Assembly: GCA_964537825.1 (NCBI GenBank)
Contig: CAZIDL010000096.1
Span: 1 to 7,124 of the forward strand
Direction of reading: 5' to 3'
Length of the DNA stretch: 7,124 nt
Source of the DNA: CAZIDL01 sp964537825
Lineage (GTDB): Bacteria; Bacteroidota; Bacteroidia; Flavobacteriales_D; CAYVSK01
In this document: positions 1 to 6,999 of the stretch, in pieces
Layout: every line of letters starts with the position of its first letter
Position numbering within the stretch: the first letter of the stretch is position 1
Translations under genes and position numbers: made by a program
The notes under the pieces: generated by a model
What the model was told of the DNA's origin: nothing
The model's input: only the letters and a program-made list of their open reading frames with translations
Databases searched by the model: none

Positions 1-55
1 AGGGCGTGTTGGATCTTCTGCGCGTAATCGATGCTGGCGGTGATCTCGCGGTGGG
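1..55 (-). repeat. Near-identical block shared with 3987-4041
   Basis: This block encodes the end of the coiled coil and the entry to the phosphatase domain (HREITASIDYAQKIQ). It matches 3987-4041 at 51 of 55 bases, well above the similarity of the propeller-coding parts of the two genes. It marks where strong conservation begins between the paralogues and shows that the left-hand gene almost certainly continues into the same phosphatase domain. Confidence 0.85.
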
Positions 56-2732
56 ACTCTTCGAGGGCTTCATGAGCCCTTTCCACTTCCTGTTTTTGTT
101 TCTCGGTCTCTTTCTGCTGCTCTTCGACCTTTTCCTTTTGCTTTTCCGCTTCTTCCTTTTGTTTTTTCGTCTCCTTCTGCTGTTCGCGTATTTCGCGGGT
201 CCGTTCCTCAACGATCCGTTCGAGGCGTTGCTTTTGCGCGACCAGTCGCCGGCTGTTCAGCCATAAAAGGAGCCAAAGGAGACCGATCCCAGCAACGGTA
301 TAGCCCCCGTAAGCGGTCCAGGTCCGATACCACGGCGGCAGGATCCGGAAACGGTACTCGCCTGTGGAACTTTCCAAACCGTAGACGTTCTTGGCTTTGA
401 CCTTGAAGGTGTAATCCCCTTCCGGGATGTTCGTGTATTCTTTCCGCGTCTGATCGCTCCACTTGCTCCAGGCTGTATCAAAGCCCACGAGGCGGTACCT
501 GTAGCTCACCTTCTCCTGCTTGTCGGTGAAGGGAGCAGCATAGCGGAATTCGAGGCGATCGTCGGAATATGGGAGTTCGAGGACACCTTCTTCCCCAGCA
601 TCCTCCAATGGCGCGTTGCCCCCGAACAAAAGGCTGTCTCCGCTTCCGGTCACTTTCCGGACCAGGCAGTGCCAAGGCCGGTCGTGATCGTTCTCCACGT
701 CGGGGTAATAACAGGCCAGCCCCTGATCGCCTCCGAGCCAGGTGCGCCCCTTTTCGGGATGGATGGCTCGAATGTTCCCGAGGTCCAAAGCCCTGAAGGG
801 GGCGCTATCGATGCGATAACCTGATCCTTCAGGAAGGAGGTGTTTGATCTGTCCTCCTTTTGCATCCTGGATCCACACTTCGCCCCCGAAGCCCTTTTCC
901 AGAAGAAAGACTTCCCGGGTCCCGTTGCAAAAGATCCTTCCGTACCGACATGAAGGGACGAATTCTCCCTTTTCCATATCGTAAAGCCCTTTTTCGGTGC
1001 CAAAGAGCACCCCTTTCCCGTGGGGATCGGAAAGGATCTGGACCTGGCCTTCCGGCAATCCATCGCTCGTATCGTAGCGGGTGATCTTATAGCCGGTGAA
1101 GGCCGTGTCAACGGTCAGCTCGAGGACCCCTTTGGACCACATGGCCGCCCAAAGCCTAAGGGAGTCGGGCTCACTCCCTTTACGCTCCGCTCCGACCTGG
1201 TAGATCCCTTTGGGAATGTTATTAAGGGTGAGGAGGGGGGTTGCCTCCCTTTTGCCGAGCAAGGACCCCGGACCAAGGGGATGCAGTCCATCCCGTCCTC
1301 CAGTGAGGACATAAGGCCTCTTCCCTTCTTTTCCTCGAAGAGGTAGGAGCGCGAGGGAACGAAAGTTCCGGGAAAGGATCGTATCGGCTTTCGCTACCTG
1401 GCCTTCTTTTTCAAAGGATGGATCGACGGATAAAAGGGCTTCTCCGGCCACTAGGATACGGGAGGGAGTGTGGTCTTTCATTCCGCTCGGGTCAGAGCTT
1501 TCTGGCCTCTCCTTTCCCGGATGGAAAAGAAGCTCTAAACATTGCCCTTCGGTCCCGGGTATGAGTTCAAAATCAGCGGAGCCTTCCACCCATTTCCAGG
1601 TGCCCTGGGCGGTGGAGATGAGCAAGGGCTGATCCGGAAGGGGCGGCCGATCGATATCATAGACGCCCCCGCCGAAAAGGTCTCCTTTCGGGATCATGCT
1701 GAAGGGAACCCCGGTATGGATAAGGGCCATACCATTGTGGGTGGTCGCCCAAAGGTCACCGCCTGCGGTGGAGGCCAGATCCCAAATGAACTTGGCCGGA
1801 AGTCCTTCTTCCGTCCCCAGGTGGAGAACGATCCTGCCTTCCTGGTCGAGAAGGTAGATGCCTTGGTGGCGGGTTCCGACCGCAAAAGCGGCCCCGTAAG
1901 GATTGGCTCTCGGATCGAGCCGACAAGCCGTGAAAATAGCCGCTCGTCCCCAACTACCTTTAGGAGTATATTTCGGGCTCTTGGGATAAGCATCTAGTTG
2001 CCCTTGCTCCACTTCGTAGCGGAAAAGCCCTTTTCTGCTGGTAAGGACCACCCATTGTCCGCTATCCCCGGGGGAGGGAAGGATGGCCCGGATACCCTTC
2101 CGACCGGCTAGATCGTTGGACCCTTTCAGGTACTCCTTTTTCGTACCATGAAGGCGAAAAAGCCCGGTGTCGATGTCTTGAACGATGGTTTGAGCGGGAA
2201 GGTGATGGATCCCGAAGAACTTGTTCTCCGGGGAGATCACTTTCACCGTGTCCTCCTCGTAGAGAAAAAGATGTTCCTCCGCATTGAAGTATACGTTCCC
2301 CTCTTCGGTTCGGACCGTGTTCCAAATAGTCCCGAAGTCTTTTAGCGAATCCGGGAGCAAAGGGAGGAAGGAATGGTAGCTAAGGGAGCCGCTGCTATCC
2401 GGTTCGAGCATCCCCATGAGGCTTTGCCCTCCTACATAAGCTCGGTCGCCGGAGCCACCGTCCATGGAGATAACCGCCTTTTTGCCTCCGGCCGGGACAT
2501 GGCGGAAGCGCTCTCCGTCGTAGATCAGAACTTCAGGATTCGTACCGAAGGCTATGCGGCCATCGGGAAGGGAATGGAGGCAGGTGATCTGGTTGTGGGC
2601 CTCGTAGCTGGATGGGGGGAAAGAGGTCACTTCTGGGGGAAGGGTTTGGCTCTTGGAAAGGAAAGCGGAGAGGCAACAACCGAAGGTGATAAGGAAGATG
2701 TGGAACTCTTGTCCCAGAGGTCGGGGTCGCAT
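1..2732 (-). CDS. Propeller/Y_Y_Y sensor protein, probable SpoIIE-type phosphatase (3' end cut by window)
   Basis: The reading frame is open without a stop from ATG 2730-2732 to the left edge: 910 full codons, with the end missing. Residues about 10-27 are hydrophobic (signal peptide or anchor). Residues about 40-690 carry beta-propeller blades, recognisable by strands such as GRIAFGTNPEVLIYDG (58-73), GDLWATTHNGMALI (325-338) and GRTWLGGDQGLACYY (662-676). A Y_Y_Y domain lies at about 725-798 (GFDTAWSKW, YTNIPEGDYTFKVKAKN), a transmembrane helix at about 806-825, and a highly charged coiled coil at about 832-893. The protein is cut in TASIDYAQKIQHA, which in the neighbouring complete copy precedes the phosphatase domain by about 15 residues, so the PP2C domain is inferred, not seen. 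The family senses outside the cytoplasmic membrane and signals inward. An in-frame TAG lies 33 codons upstream with no ATG, GTG or TTG between, so this start is the only good one; an ATG 7 bases upstream is in another frame. No Shine-Dalgarno sequence is visible. The propeller part is about 100 residues shorter than in the complete copy. Confidence 0.93.
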   Translation of the reverse strand, partial: MRPRPLGQEFHIFLITFGCCLSAFLSKSQTLPPEVTSFPPSSYEAHNQITCLHSLPDGRIAFGTNPEVLIYDGERFRHVPAGGKKAVISMDGGSGDRAYVGGQSLMGMLEPDSSGSLSYHSFLPLLPDSLKDFGTIWNTVRTEEGNVYFNAEEHLFLYEEDTVKVISPENKFFGIHHLPAQTIVQDIDTGLFRLHGTKKEYLKGSNDLAGRKGIRAILPSPGDSGQWVVLTSRKGLFRYEVEQGQLDAYPKSPKYTPKGSWGRAAIFTACRLDPRANPYGAAFAVGTRHQGIYLLDQEGRIVLHLGTEEGLPAKFIWDLASTAGGDLWATTHNGMALIHTGVPFSMIPKGDLFGGGVYDIDRPPLPDQPLLISTAQGTWKWVEGSADFELIPGTEGQCLELLFHPGKERPESSDPSGMKDHTPSRILVAGEALLSVDPSFEKEGQVAKADTILSRNFRSLALLPLRGKEGKRPYVLTGGRDGLHPLGPGSLLGKREATPLLTLNNIPKGIYQVGAERKGSEPDSLRLWAAMWSKGVLELTVDTAFTGYKITRYDTSDGLPEGQVQILSDPHGKGVLFGTEKGLYDMEKGEFVPSCRYGRIFCNGTREVFLLEKGFGGEVWIQDAKGGQIKHLLPEGSGYRIDSAPFRALDLGNIRAIHPEKGRTWLGGDQGLACYYPDVENDHDRPWHCLVRKVTGSGDSLLFGGNAPLEDAGEEGVLELPYSDDRLEFRYAAPFTDKQEKVSYRYRLVGFDTAWSKWSDQTRKEYTNIPEGDYTFKVKAKNVYGLESSTGEYRFRILPPWYRTWTAYGGYTVAGIGLLWLLLWLNSRRLVAQKQRLERIVEERTREIREQQKETKKQKEEAEKQKEKVEEQQKETEKQKQEVERAHEALEESHREITASIDYAQKIQHA
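57..182 (-). repeat. Two tandem 63-bp units encoding a duplicated coiled-coil segment
   Basis: Within the left-hand gene, residues 851-871 and 872-892 are two imperfect copies of a 21-residue unit. They begin QQKETKKQKEEAEK and QQKETEKQKQEVER and each ends in EE. At DNA level the units are 120-182 and 57-119. Each is exactly three heptads, so the duplication lengthens the signalling helix without changing its register. The complete paralogue has a single equivalent stretch of 21 residues (955-975) between the shared flanks EIREQ and HREITAS, against 42 here. A duplication in this copy is the simplest explanation, but loss in the other is possible. Confidence 0.8.
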
Positions 2733-3106
2733 GGAGCATAAATATAGGGATCGCGGTCCATCGAGACGAAGAGGATTTCTTTCTTCCCCTTTGTCGCGTT
2801 GCCCCGATCCTTCCGACCTTTCACTCTTCTATACAGGTTCTAAGGCGATGAGCTCGTTATTCGGGGGGATATACGACCGCATACGGGATGGTTTTTCCTT
2901 GCTCCTTGCTCGATCCGGGTGAGGAAAGCCAGGGTCTCCTTCCTTGAGCTCGAGTTCGCAGACAGAAAGAAGAGGTCCGGAAGGTGATGAAGGAGTGAGA
3001 TCCGAGGTCAAGTTCAAAGTTCCAAGCTCAAAGGCTAAAGCTTCGATAGATGAAAGAAGGGTGCTGAACCGCTCTTTTTGAACTTGGAACTTGAAGCTTT
3101 GAACGT
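2733..3106. other. 374-bp intergenic region between two paralogues
   Basis: No convincing gene lies here. Frames open on the minus strand read partly into the end of the upstream gene and translate low-complexity SFKFQVQ-like peptides from the repeat near 3009-3111, typical of non-coding repeat DNA. The half next to the upstream gene holds the inverted repeat and palindrome listed separately. The half next to the downstream start shows no clear promoter: a TATATTT sits only about 6 bases before the ATG, too close to serve as a -7 element for this start. The region could hold a promoter I cannot recognise, or be a transcribed spacer. Confidence 0.7.
3013..3097. repeat. Imperfect inverted repeat downstream of the complete gene (possible hairpin)
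   Basis: The left arm at 3013-3032 (ttcaaagttccaagctcaaa) is nearly the reverse complement of the right arm at 3077-3097 (tttgaacttggaacttgaag and following c), with one G-U-type mismatch and a one-base bulge; the spacer is about 44 bases. It starts about 10 bases past the stop codon of the complete gene, so in RNA it could form a long hairpin that ends or stabilises the transcript. There is no run of U after the second arm, so a classic intrinsic terminator is not supported. From memory, short repeats built from TTGAAC/TTCAAG words recur between genes in Bacteroidota, so this may be a member of an interspersed family. Confidence 0.6.
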
Positions 3107-3111
3107 TCAAA
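3098..3111. repeat. 14-bp perfect palindrome overlapping a stop codon
   Basis: The sequence tttgaacgttcaaa is a perfect palindrome. On the minus strand it contains the TGA stop codon (3107-3109) of the complete gene. It abuts the right arm of the inverted repeat and uses the same GTTCAAA word, so it is probably part of the same repeat element. A dimeric regulator site is an alternative that the sequence alone cannot support. Confidence 0.65.
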
Positions 3112-6100
3112 CCCGAACTCCCACCACGCACACGTCGTCCACCTGTTCTTGTCCCCCTTTCCACTCCTCGAACACCCTATCGAGCTCTTGTTTCTGTTCC
3201 TCGGGTGCCATCGTGTGAATTCGAACAAGTAGCTCCTTGAAGGGTCCGTAGCGGAACTTCTTGCCCTTCGGTCCCCCGAATTGGTCCGCGTAGCCGTCTG
3301 AGAAAATGTAGAGCATGGCATCTGGGGGCACTTCCAGTTCGGCCGTCGTGAACGCTTCGGCCGCATCCGGCTCGTAGCCCACGGCCATTTTGTCCCCCTT
3401 GACCTCGAAGCCATCGGAGGATTTTTTGAAGGGGCGTATACGGTCTTCCTGGTTGGACGGCGTATTATCGTTCCCTTGGGACACAGATCGGGATGAACCG
3501 TGGAGGAGCGATACATGTGTCGCCCCTACAGAGGAGGTAATATAATTTATGGAGGGAGGCTTCTCCCCGATCCCCTCCTTCACCACGTAGAGCGGATTGT
3601 TCGCCCCGGCGAACTCCACTTTTTTGGGCTTTGAGCTTGGGGGAGCGGAGATCGGAATTTTCACCATTGCTGCATCCATTCCGTCCTTGGCGCCTCCTTG
3701 CGGATCTCCACTCCTTAGTTCGGCTACCACCCTTTCTCTAAGGTCCGTAAGGATTTCTCCCGGGCTCGGCAGGTCCTTTGCTGCCATGATCTCGTTGAGC
3801 TGGTTGATGCCCAGCATGGACATGAAGGCACCGGGGACGCCGTGGCCCGTGCAGTCGATCGCGGCGAAGTAAAGGTAGCCGTTCCGTTCCTTGGCCCAAT
3901 AGAAATCTCCGCTGACCGTTGCCTGGGGCTTGAAGAGGATGAAGTGCTCAGGCAGGTGGTCGGAGGCGTACTCCTCGGACTGGAGGAGGGCGTTCTGGAT
4001 CTTCTGGGCGTAATCGATGCTGGCTGTGATCTCGCGGTGGGCTTCTTCGACCTTTTCTTTCTGTTGGGTGATCACTGCGTTCTTTTTCTCCACTTCTTCT
4101 TTCTGTTCCCGGATCTCCTGAGTCCGTTCCTCTACGGTTCTTTCCAGGCGTTGCTTTTGAGCCATTAGGCGACGACTGTTAAGCCATACGATAAGCCAAA
4201 CGGATCCCAGCCCCGCCAACATATATCCTCCATAAGCTGTCCATGTCCGGTACCAAGGGGGGAGGATCCTGAAGCGGTATTCGCCCACTTTGCTTTCTAT
4301 ATCATAAACGTTCTTTGCCTTGACCTTGAACGTGTAGCTTCCTTCAGGAAGATTGGTATATTCCTTTTGGGGCTCTTTTTGCCACTCGCTCCATCCCTGA
4401 TCAAATCCGCTGAGTTGGTAGCTATATTTCAATTTTCCCTGATCCTCGTAGTAGGGAGCGGCGAAACGGAAGCTGAGTCCGTTCATCGAATAAGAAAGCG
4501 TGGGAACAAAGGCCTCGGGTTGCTCATAGGCCTTTTGCCAACCAAGTAATGGATCCTTCGGGGAGGGCTTGCGATAATATCCGCCAAAAAGCACGGAATC
4601 CTTTTTATCCCTTCCCGTGTCCTTTAGGGGGGCAGTGACCTCCTTAATGAGGCATGGATATACCCGTTGGAAATCCTTTTCGACGGTTGGGTCATAACGG
4701 ACCGTTCCGTTATCGCCTCCGATCCACACCACACCTTTTCGGTCCGTAAAAAAGCAATATGCTGAACCCACTCCCATTCCTTTGAATGGGATACTGTCTA
4801 TCCGGTAGCCTCCACCTTCCTTCGGGTTAGCCAACAAGACCCTGCCATTCGAGCTCAACCAAATGCTCCCGTCCTCTTCTTCTTGAAGTCGGAACACCTG
4901 TTGGACATCTGGAGAACTTTCCCTGGCACATGACCCAAAAAGACAGCCCAAAGAAGTGTCCGGGACAAAACGGACCTCCTCGTTTTGCTTATTGGTAGAG
5001 GTAGTGTGCACGGGTTTGTATAGCCCCGCGTTAGTCCCTACGACGATACGCTCATCGAAGGAAAAGAAACGCACCGGTCCGCTCGGAAGGCCAGCTCTTT
5101 TTTCCATTTCTTTCCCTATGAAAGGGAACATTCGGAGATCTTCCCTCCCTTTTTCCAGGATCTGTTCGTAATTCAAAGAGCGGGCTCCATCCTTTGCGAA
5201 TCGATCCTTTATGGCATCGATGTCAAGTTCGAGCCGAAATCCACCGTTGTTGCGCAATCCGACCCATAAGGAAAGATCGTTCCCGCGCTTTTTTTGAGAA
5301 AGTTCCGGTTGAAGGGATATGATCTCCTTTGGTGATCCTTTTAAATGAAGGATCTCTTTCCAATCGCCGTCCATCCCTTTAGAGAGGATCACCAAACCAC
5401 CTCTCCCTCCTTGTGCGATCCATTGCTCATTGGTGGGAATGGGCAACCGTGTTAAGGTATAGGGGTCATTGGGATTCACTTCATCCGCTTTTTTCCCGTT
5501 CATCCGGACCTCCAGAAGGGATTTAGCCGCGACTAAAGGACCTCGTTGAGATCCTTCTTCATCTTTCAAGGACAGAAGATCCAAGGATTGATGCTTTGTC
5601 CCGGGCACTCTTTTCCATTCCTCAGCATTCCTTCTTTCTTGCTTTCGAACGTATACCCCTTGATGAGTGGCGGTATACAGGTTCCCTTGTTGCTCGAGCA
5701 GATCGTTAACGCTTCCATCGAAGCTTTTTCCTTCCCAGGCAAAAGTTCGGGGGTCACCCAGTTCCCATCTCGTAATACCTTTATTGGTCGCACTCCATAT
5801 CATTCCCGATCCCGAAGGAGCTTTTGTTGATCCCCAAATCATATCGGAGGTCATTCCGGCATCTTTATCCAGAACTTTAACGATGCGAGCGTTGGTGTCT
5901 AAAAGGAGGATCCCTCGTTGTCTTGTGTTTAAAGCCATGCAGCCACCCCAAGGGTTTGAAGAGGGTGTTAGGGATATGGCCCCGTATAGTTCTGCTGCTT
6001 TGAGCTTTTCCTTCCTTTGTCCCTCGATCGGCTCGACCCTACCTTCGAGTTCTGAAATGGAGCTATCGAGGCGGCACCTGTATAGGCCATTGTACATTGT

Positions 6101-6964
6101 GATCACCAGCAGATCTTCGCCAGAGGTCATGCCAGGCACTTTATCCAGAATTTCGTTCACTGCTTTGTTCGCGAGTGCTTCACTTCCTGGAAGCGGCTCG
6201 AGATAGGGTGAAGGGTCTTCATCTGGAGCAGCCGGAGGAGATCCTTTCACCCGATAGATAGGACCCTTCGGGTCCTGGATCAATAGGGAACCGTTCACCA
6301 CCTTGGAGGAATAAAAGCTCTTACCCGGTGGTTCGATGACGTGCAGGGAGTCATCTTTGAGCATGAAGAGATGAGAATGGCTGTTGAAATAGATCCGGTC
6401 CGCTAAGGCATGGACCTGCCATATGTGGTCGAAGTCTTTAAGGGAGTCGGGGAGAAGAGGTAGGAGCGAAACGAATTCCATTTGCCCTGCTGCCTCCGTT
6501 CGTCGATCATTGAGTATCCTTCCGGGATCCTTACGCATATCTTTGGGAAAGCTATCCTTTCCTATCGATGAAGGTGTGATCCATAGATATCCGAACTCTC
6601 CTGATCCACCAAGCCAGATCCGTCCTTTCGGATCGCTGTCGATATCCAGAACAGGACTTCCCGATGTGGTCTTGAAACGACGCCATTCCTCACCGGTGTA
6701 ATGATGGACGGAACCGGAAGTGCCGAACCAGACCCCTTCTTCAGCCCCTTGTGTCGCACAGAATACTTGGGGAGATCCCTCGTACGTGGAAGGTGGGAAT
6801 TGCTCAAAAGTAGGATGAAGGGGATGGGATCCACCAAGGGGGTCCTGTGTCTCTCCCATTTTAGGCAAGCCTCCAATAAAAAGGAAAGAGCAAAGGACCC
6901 CTATGAGTGGGATGAGCTTTGGGGCAAAGCTCTTGATCTTTTTATTCCTTGATCGGGATCCCAT
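3107..6964 (-). CDS. Transmembrane propeller/Y_Y_Y sensor with SpoIIE-type PP2C phosphatase domain
   Basis: This is the only complete gene, 1285 residues. A basic N-terminus and hydrophobic residues about 16-33 form a signal peptide or anchor. Residues about 55-770 carry beta-propeller blades, seen at GRIWLGGSGEFGYL (114-127), GMIWSATNKGITRW (387-400), GSIWLSSNGRVLL (699-711) and GVVWIGGDNGTVRY (744-757). A Y_Y_Y domain spans about 825-900, a transmembrane helix about 907-927 and a coiled coil about 935-978. The cytoplasmic phosphatase domain runs from about 1004 to the end: SGDFYWA (D1020), DCTGHG (D1037), GANNPLY (1120-1126), SDGYADQFGG (D1223) and VDDVCVVGV (D1276, D1277) supply the acidic metal ligands expected of the PP2C/RsbU family. 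It likely dephosphorylates a serine/threonine phosphoprotein, perhaps a STAS-domain anti-sigma antagonist, when a signal is sensed outside; target and ligand are unknown. Residues about 1130-1187 look like an insert in the phosphatase fold. The ATG at 6962-6964 gives a sensible signal sequence 35 bp after the upstream stop, with no clear Shine-Dalgarno sequence. Confidence 0.95.
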   Translation of the reverse strand: MGSRSRNKKIKSFAPKLIPLIGVLCSFLFIGGLPKMGETQDPLGGSHPLHPTFEQFPPSTYEGSPQVFCATQGAEEGVWFGTSGSVHHYTGEEWRRFKTTSGSPVLDIDSDPKGRIWLGGSGEFGYLWITPSSIGKDSFPKDMRKDPGRILNDRRTEAAGQMEFVSLLPLLPDSLKDFDHIWQVHALADRIYFNSHSHLFMLKDDSLHVIEPPGKSFYSSKVVNGSLLIQDPKGPIYRVKGSPPAAPDEDPSPYLEPLPGSEALANKAVNEILDKVPGMTSGEDLLVITMYNGLYRCRLDSSISELEGRVEPIEGQRKEKLKAAELYGAISLTPSSNPWGGCMALNTRQRGILLLDTNARIVKVLDKDAGMTSDMIWGSTKAPSGSGMIWSATNKGITRWELGDPRTFAWEGKSFDGSVNDLLEQQGNLYTATHQGVYVRKQERRNAEEWKRVPGTKHQSLDLLSLKDEEGSQRGPLVAAKSLLEVRMNGKKADEVNPNDPYTLTRLPIPTNEQWIAQGGRGGLVILSKGMDGDWKEILHLKGSPKEIISLQPELSQKKRGNDLSLWVGLRNNGGFRLELDIDAIKDRFAKDGARSLNYEQILEKGREDLRMFPFIGKEMEKRAGLPSGPVRFFSFDERIVVGTNAGLYKPVHTTSTNKQNEEVRFVPDTSLGCLFGSCARESSPDVQQVFRLQEEEDGSIWLSSNGRVLLANPKEGGGYRIDSIPFKGMGVGSAYCFFTDRKGVVWIGGDNGTVRYDPTVEKDFQRVYPCLIKEVTAPLKDTGRDKKDSVLFGGYYRKPSPKDPLLGWQKAYEQPEAFVPTLSYSMNGLSFRFAAPYYEDQGKLKYSYQLSGFDQGWSEWQKEPQKEYTNLPEGSYTFKVKAKNVYDIESKVGEYRFRILPPWYRTWTAYGGYMLAGLGSVWLIVWLNSRRLMAQKQRLERTVEERTQEIREQKEEVEKKNAVITQQKEKVEEAHREITASIDYAQKIQNALLQSEEYASDHLPEHFILFKPQATVSGDFYWAKERNGYLYFAAIDCTGHGVPGAFMSMLGINQLNEIMAAKDLPSPGEILTDLRERVVAELRSGDPQGGAKDGMDAAMVKIPISAPPSSKPKKVEFAGANNPLYVVKEGIGEKPPSINYITSSVGATHVSLLHGSSRSVSQGNDNTPSNQEDRIRPFKKSSDGFEVKGDKMAVGYEPDAAEAFTTAELEVPPDAMLYIFSDGYADQFGGPKGKKFRYGPFKELLVRIHTMAPEEQKQELDRVFEEWKGGQEQVDDVCVVGVRV
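3120..3174 (-). repeat. 55-bp block identical to 7070-7124
   Basis: This block encodes FEEWKGGQEQVDDVCVVG, the last conserved strand of the phosphatase domain including its terminal Asp pair. It is identical base for base to 7070-7124 in the upstream paralogue, including all synonymous positions, and the match may continue beyond the right edge. Identity stops abruptly at the third base of the following Gly codon (GGA here, GGG in the other copy). Confidence 0.95.
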
Positions 6965-6999
6965 CGTCTTTGTGGGAAAGTTAAGGAATGCTTATCAGT

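Noticed and set aside
6..266. Plus-strand hydrophobic FLFLFLGLFLLLF-like peptide
   Set aside because: It is the reverse-strand reading of the Lys/Glu/Gln-rich coiled coil; such AAG/GAA codons read as Leu/Phe on the opposite strand.
1542..1997. Plus-strand open frame of 151 codons
   Set aside because: It is antisense to the uninterrupted frame of the left-hand sensor gene and is a by-product of its codon use.
1..2732. Possibility that the left-hand copy is a frameshifted pseudogene, since many short frames overlap there
   Set aside because: Direct translation from ATG 2732 gives 910 codons without a stop, with motifs matching the complete paralogue to the window edge.
2739..2746. TATATTTA on the minus strand as a Bacteroidota -7 promoter element
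   Set aside because: It is about 6 bases before the only plausible start codon, so a transcript starting from it would lack the start; no matching TTTG -33 element was seen.
3009..3111. Classic rho-independent terminator
   Set aside because: The arms are AT-rich with a spacer of about 44 bases and no U tract follows the second arm in either direction, although a T run borders the right arm on the plus strand.
2829..3164. Minus-strand open frame of 111 codons spanning the intergenic repeat
   Set aside because: It overlaps the phosphatase 3' end in another frame and translates the repeat into SFKFQVQ-like low-complexity peptide; there is no start context or recognisable domain.
5667..6206. 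Plus-strand open frame of 179 codons
   Set aside because: It lies antisense to the propeller region of the complete gene, whose frame has clear family motifs; the plus-strand translation shows none.
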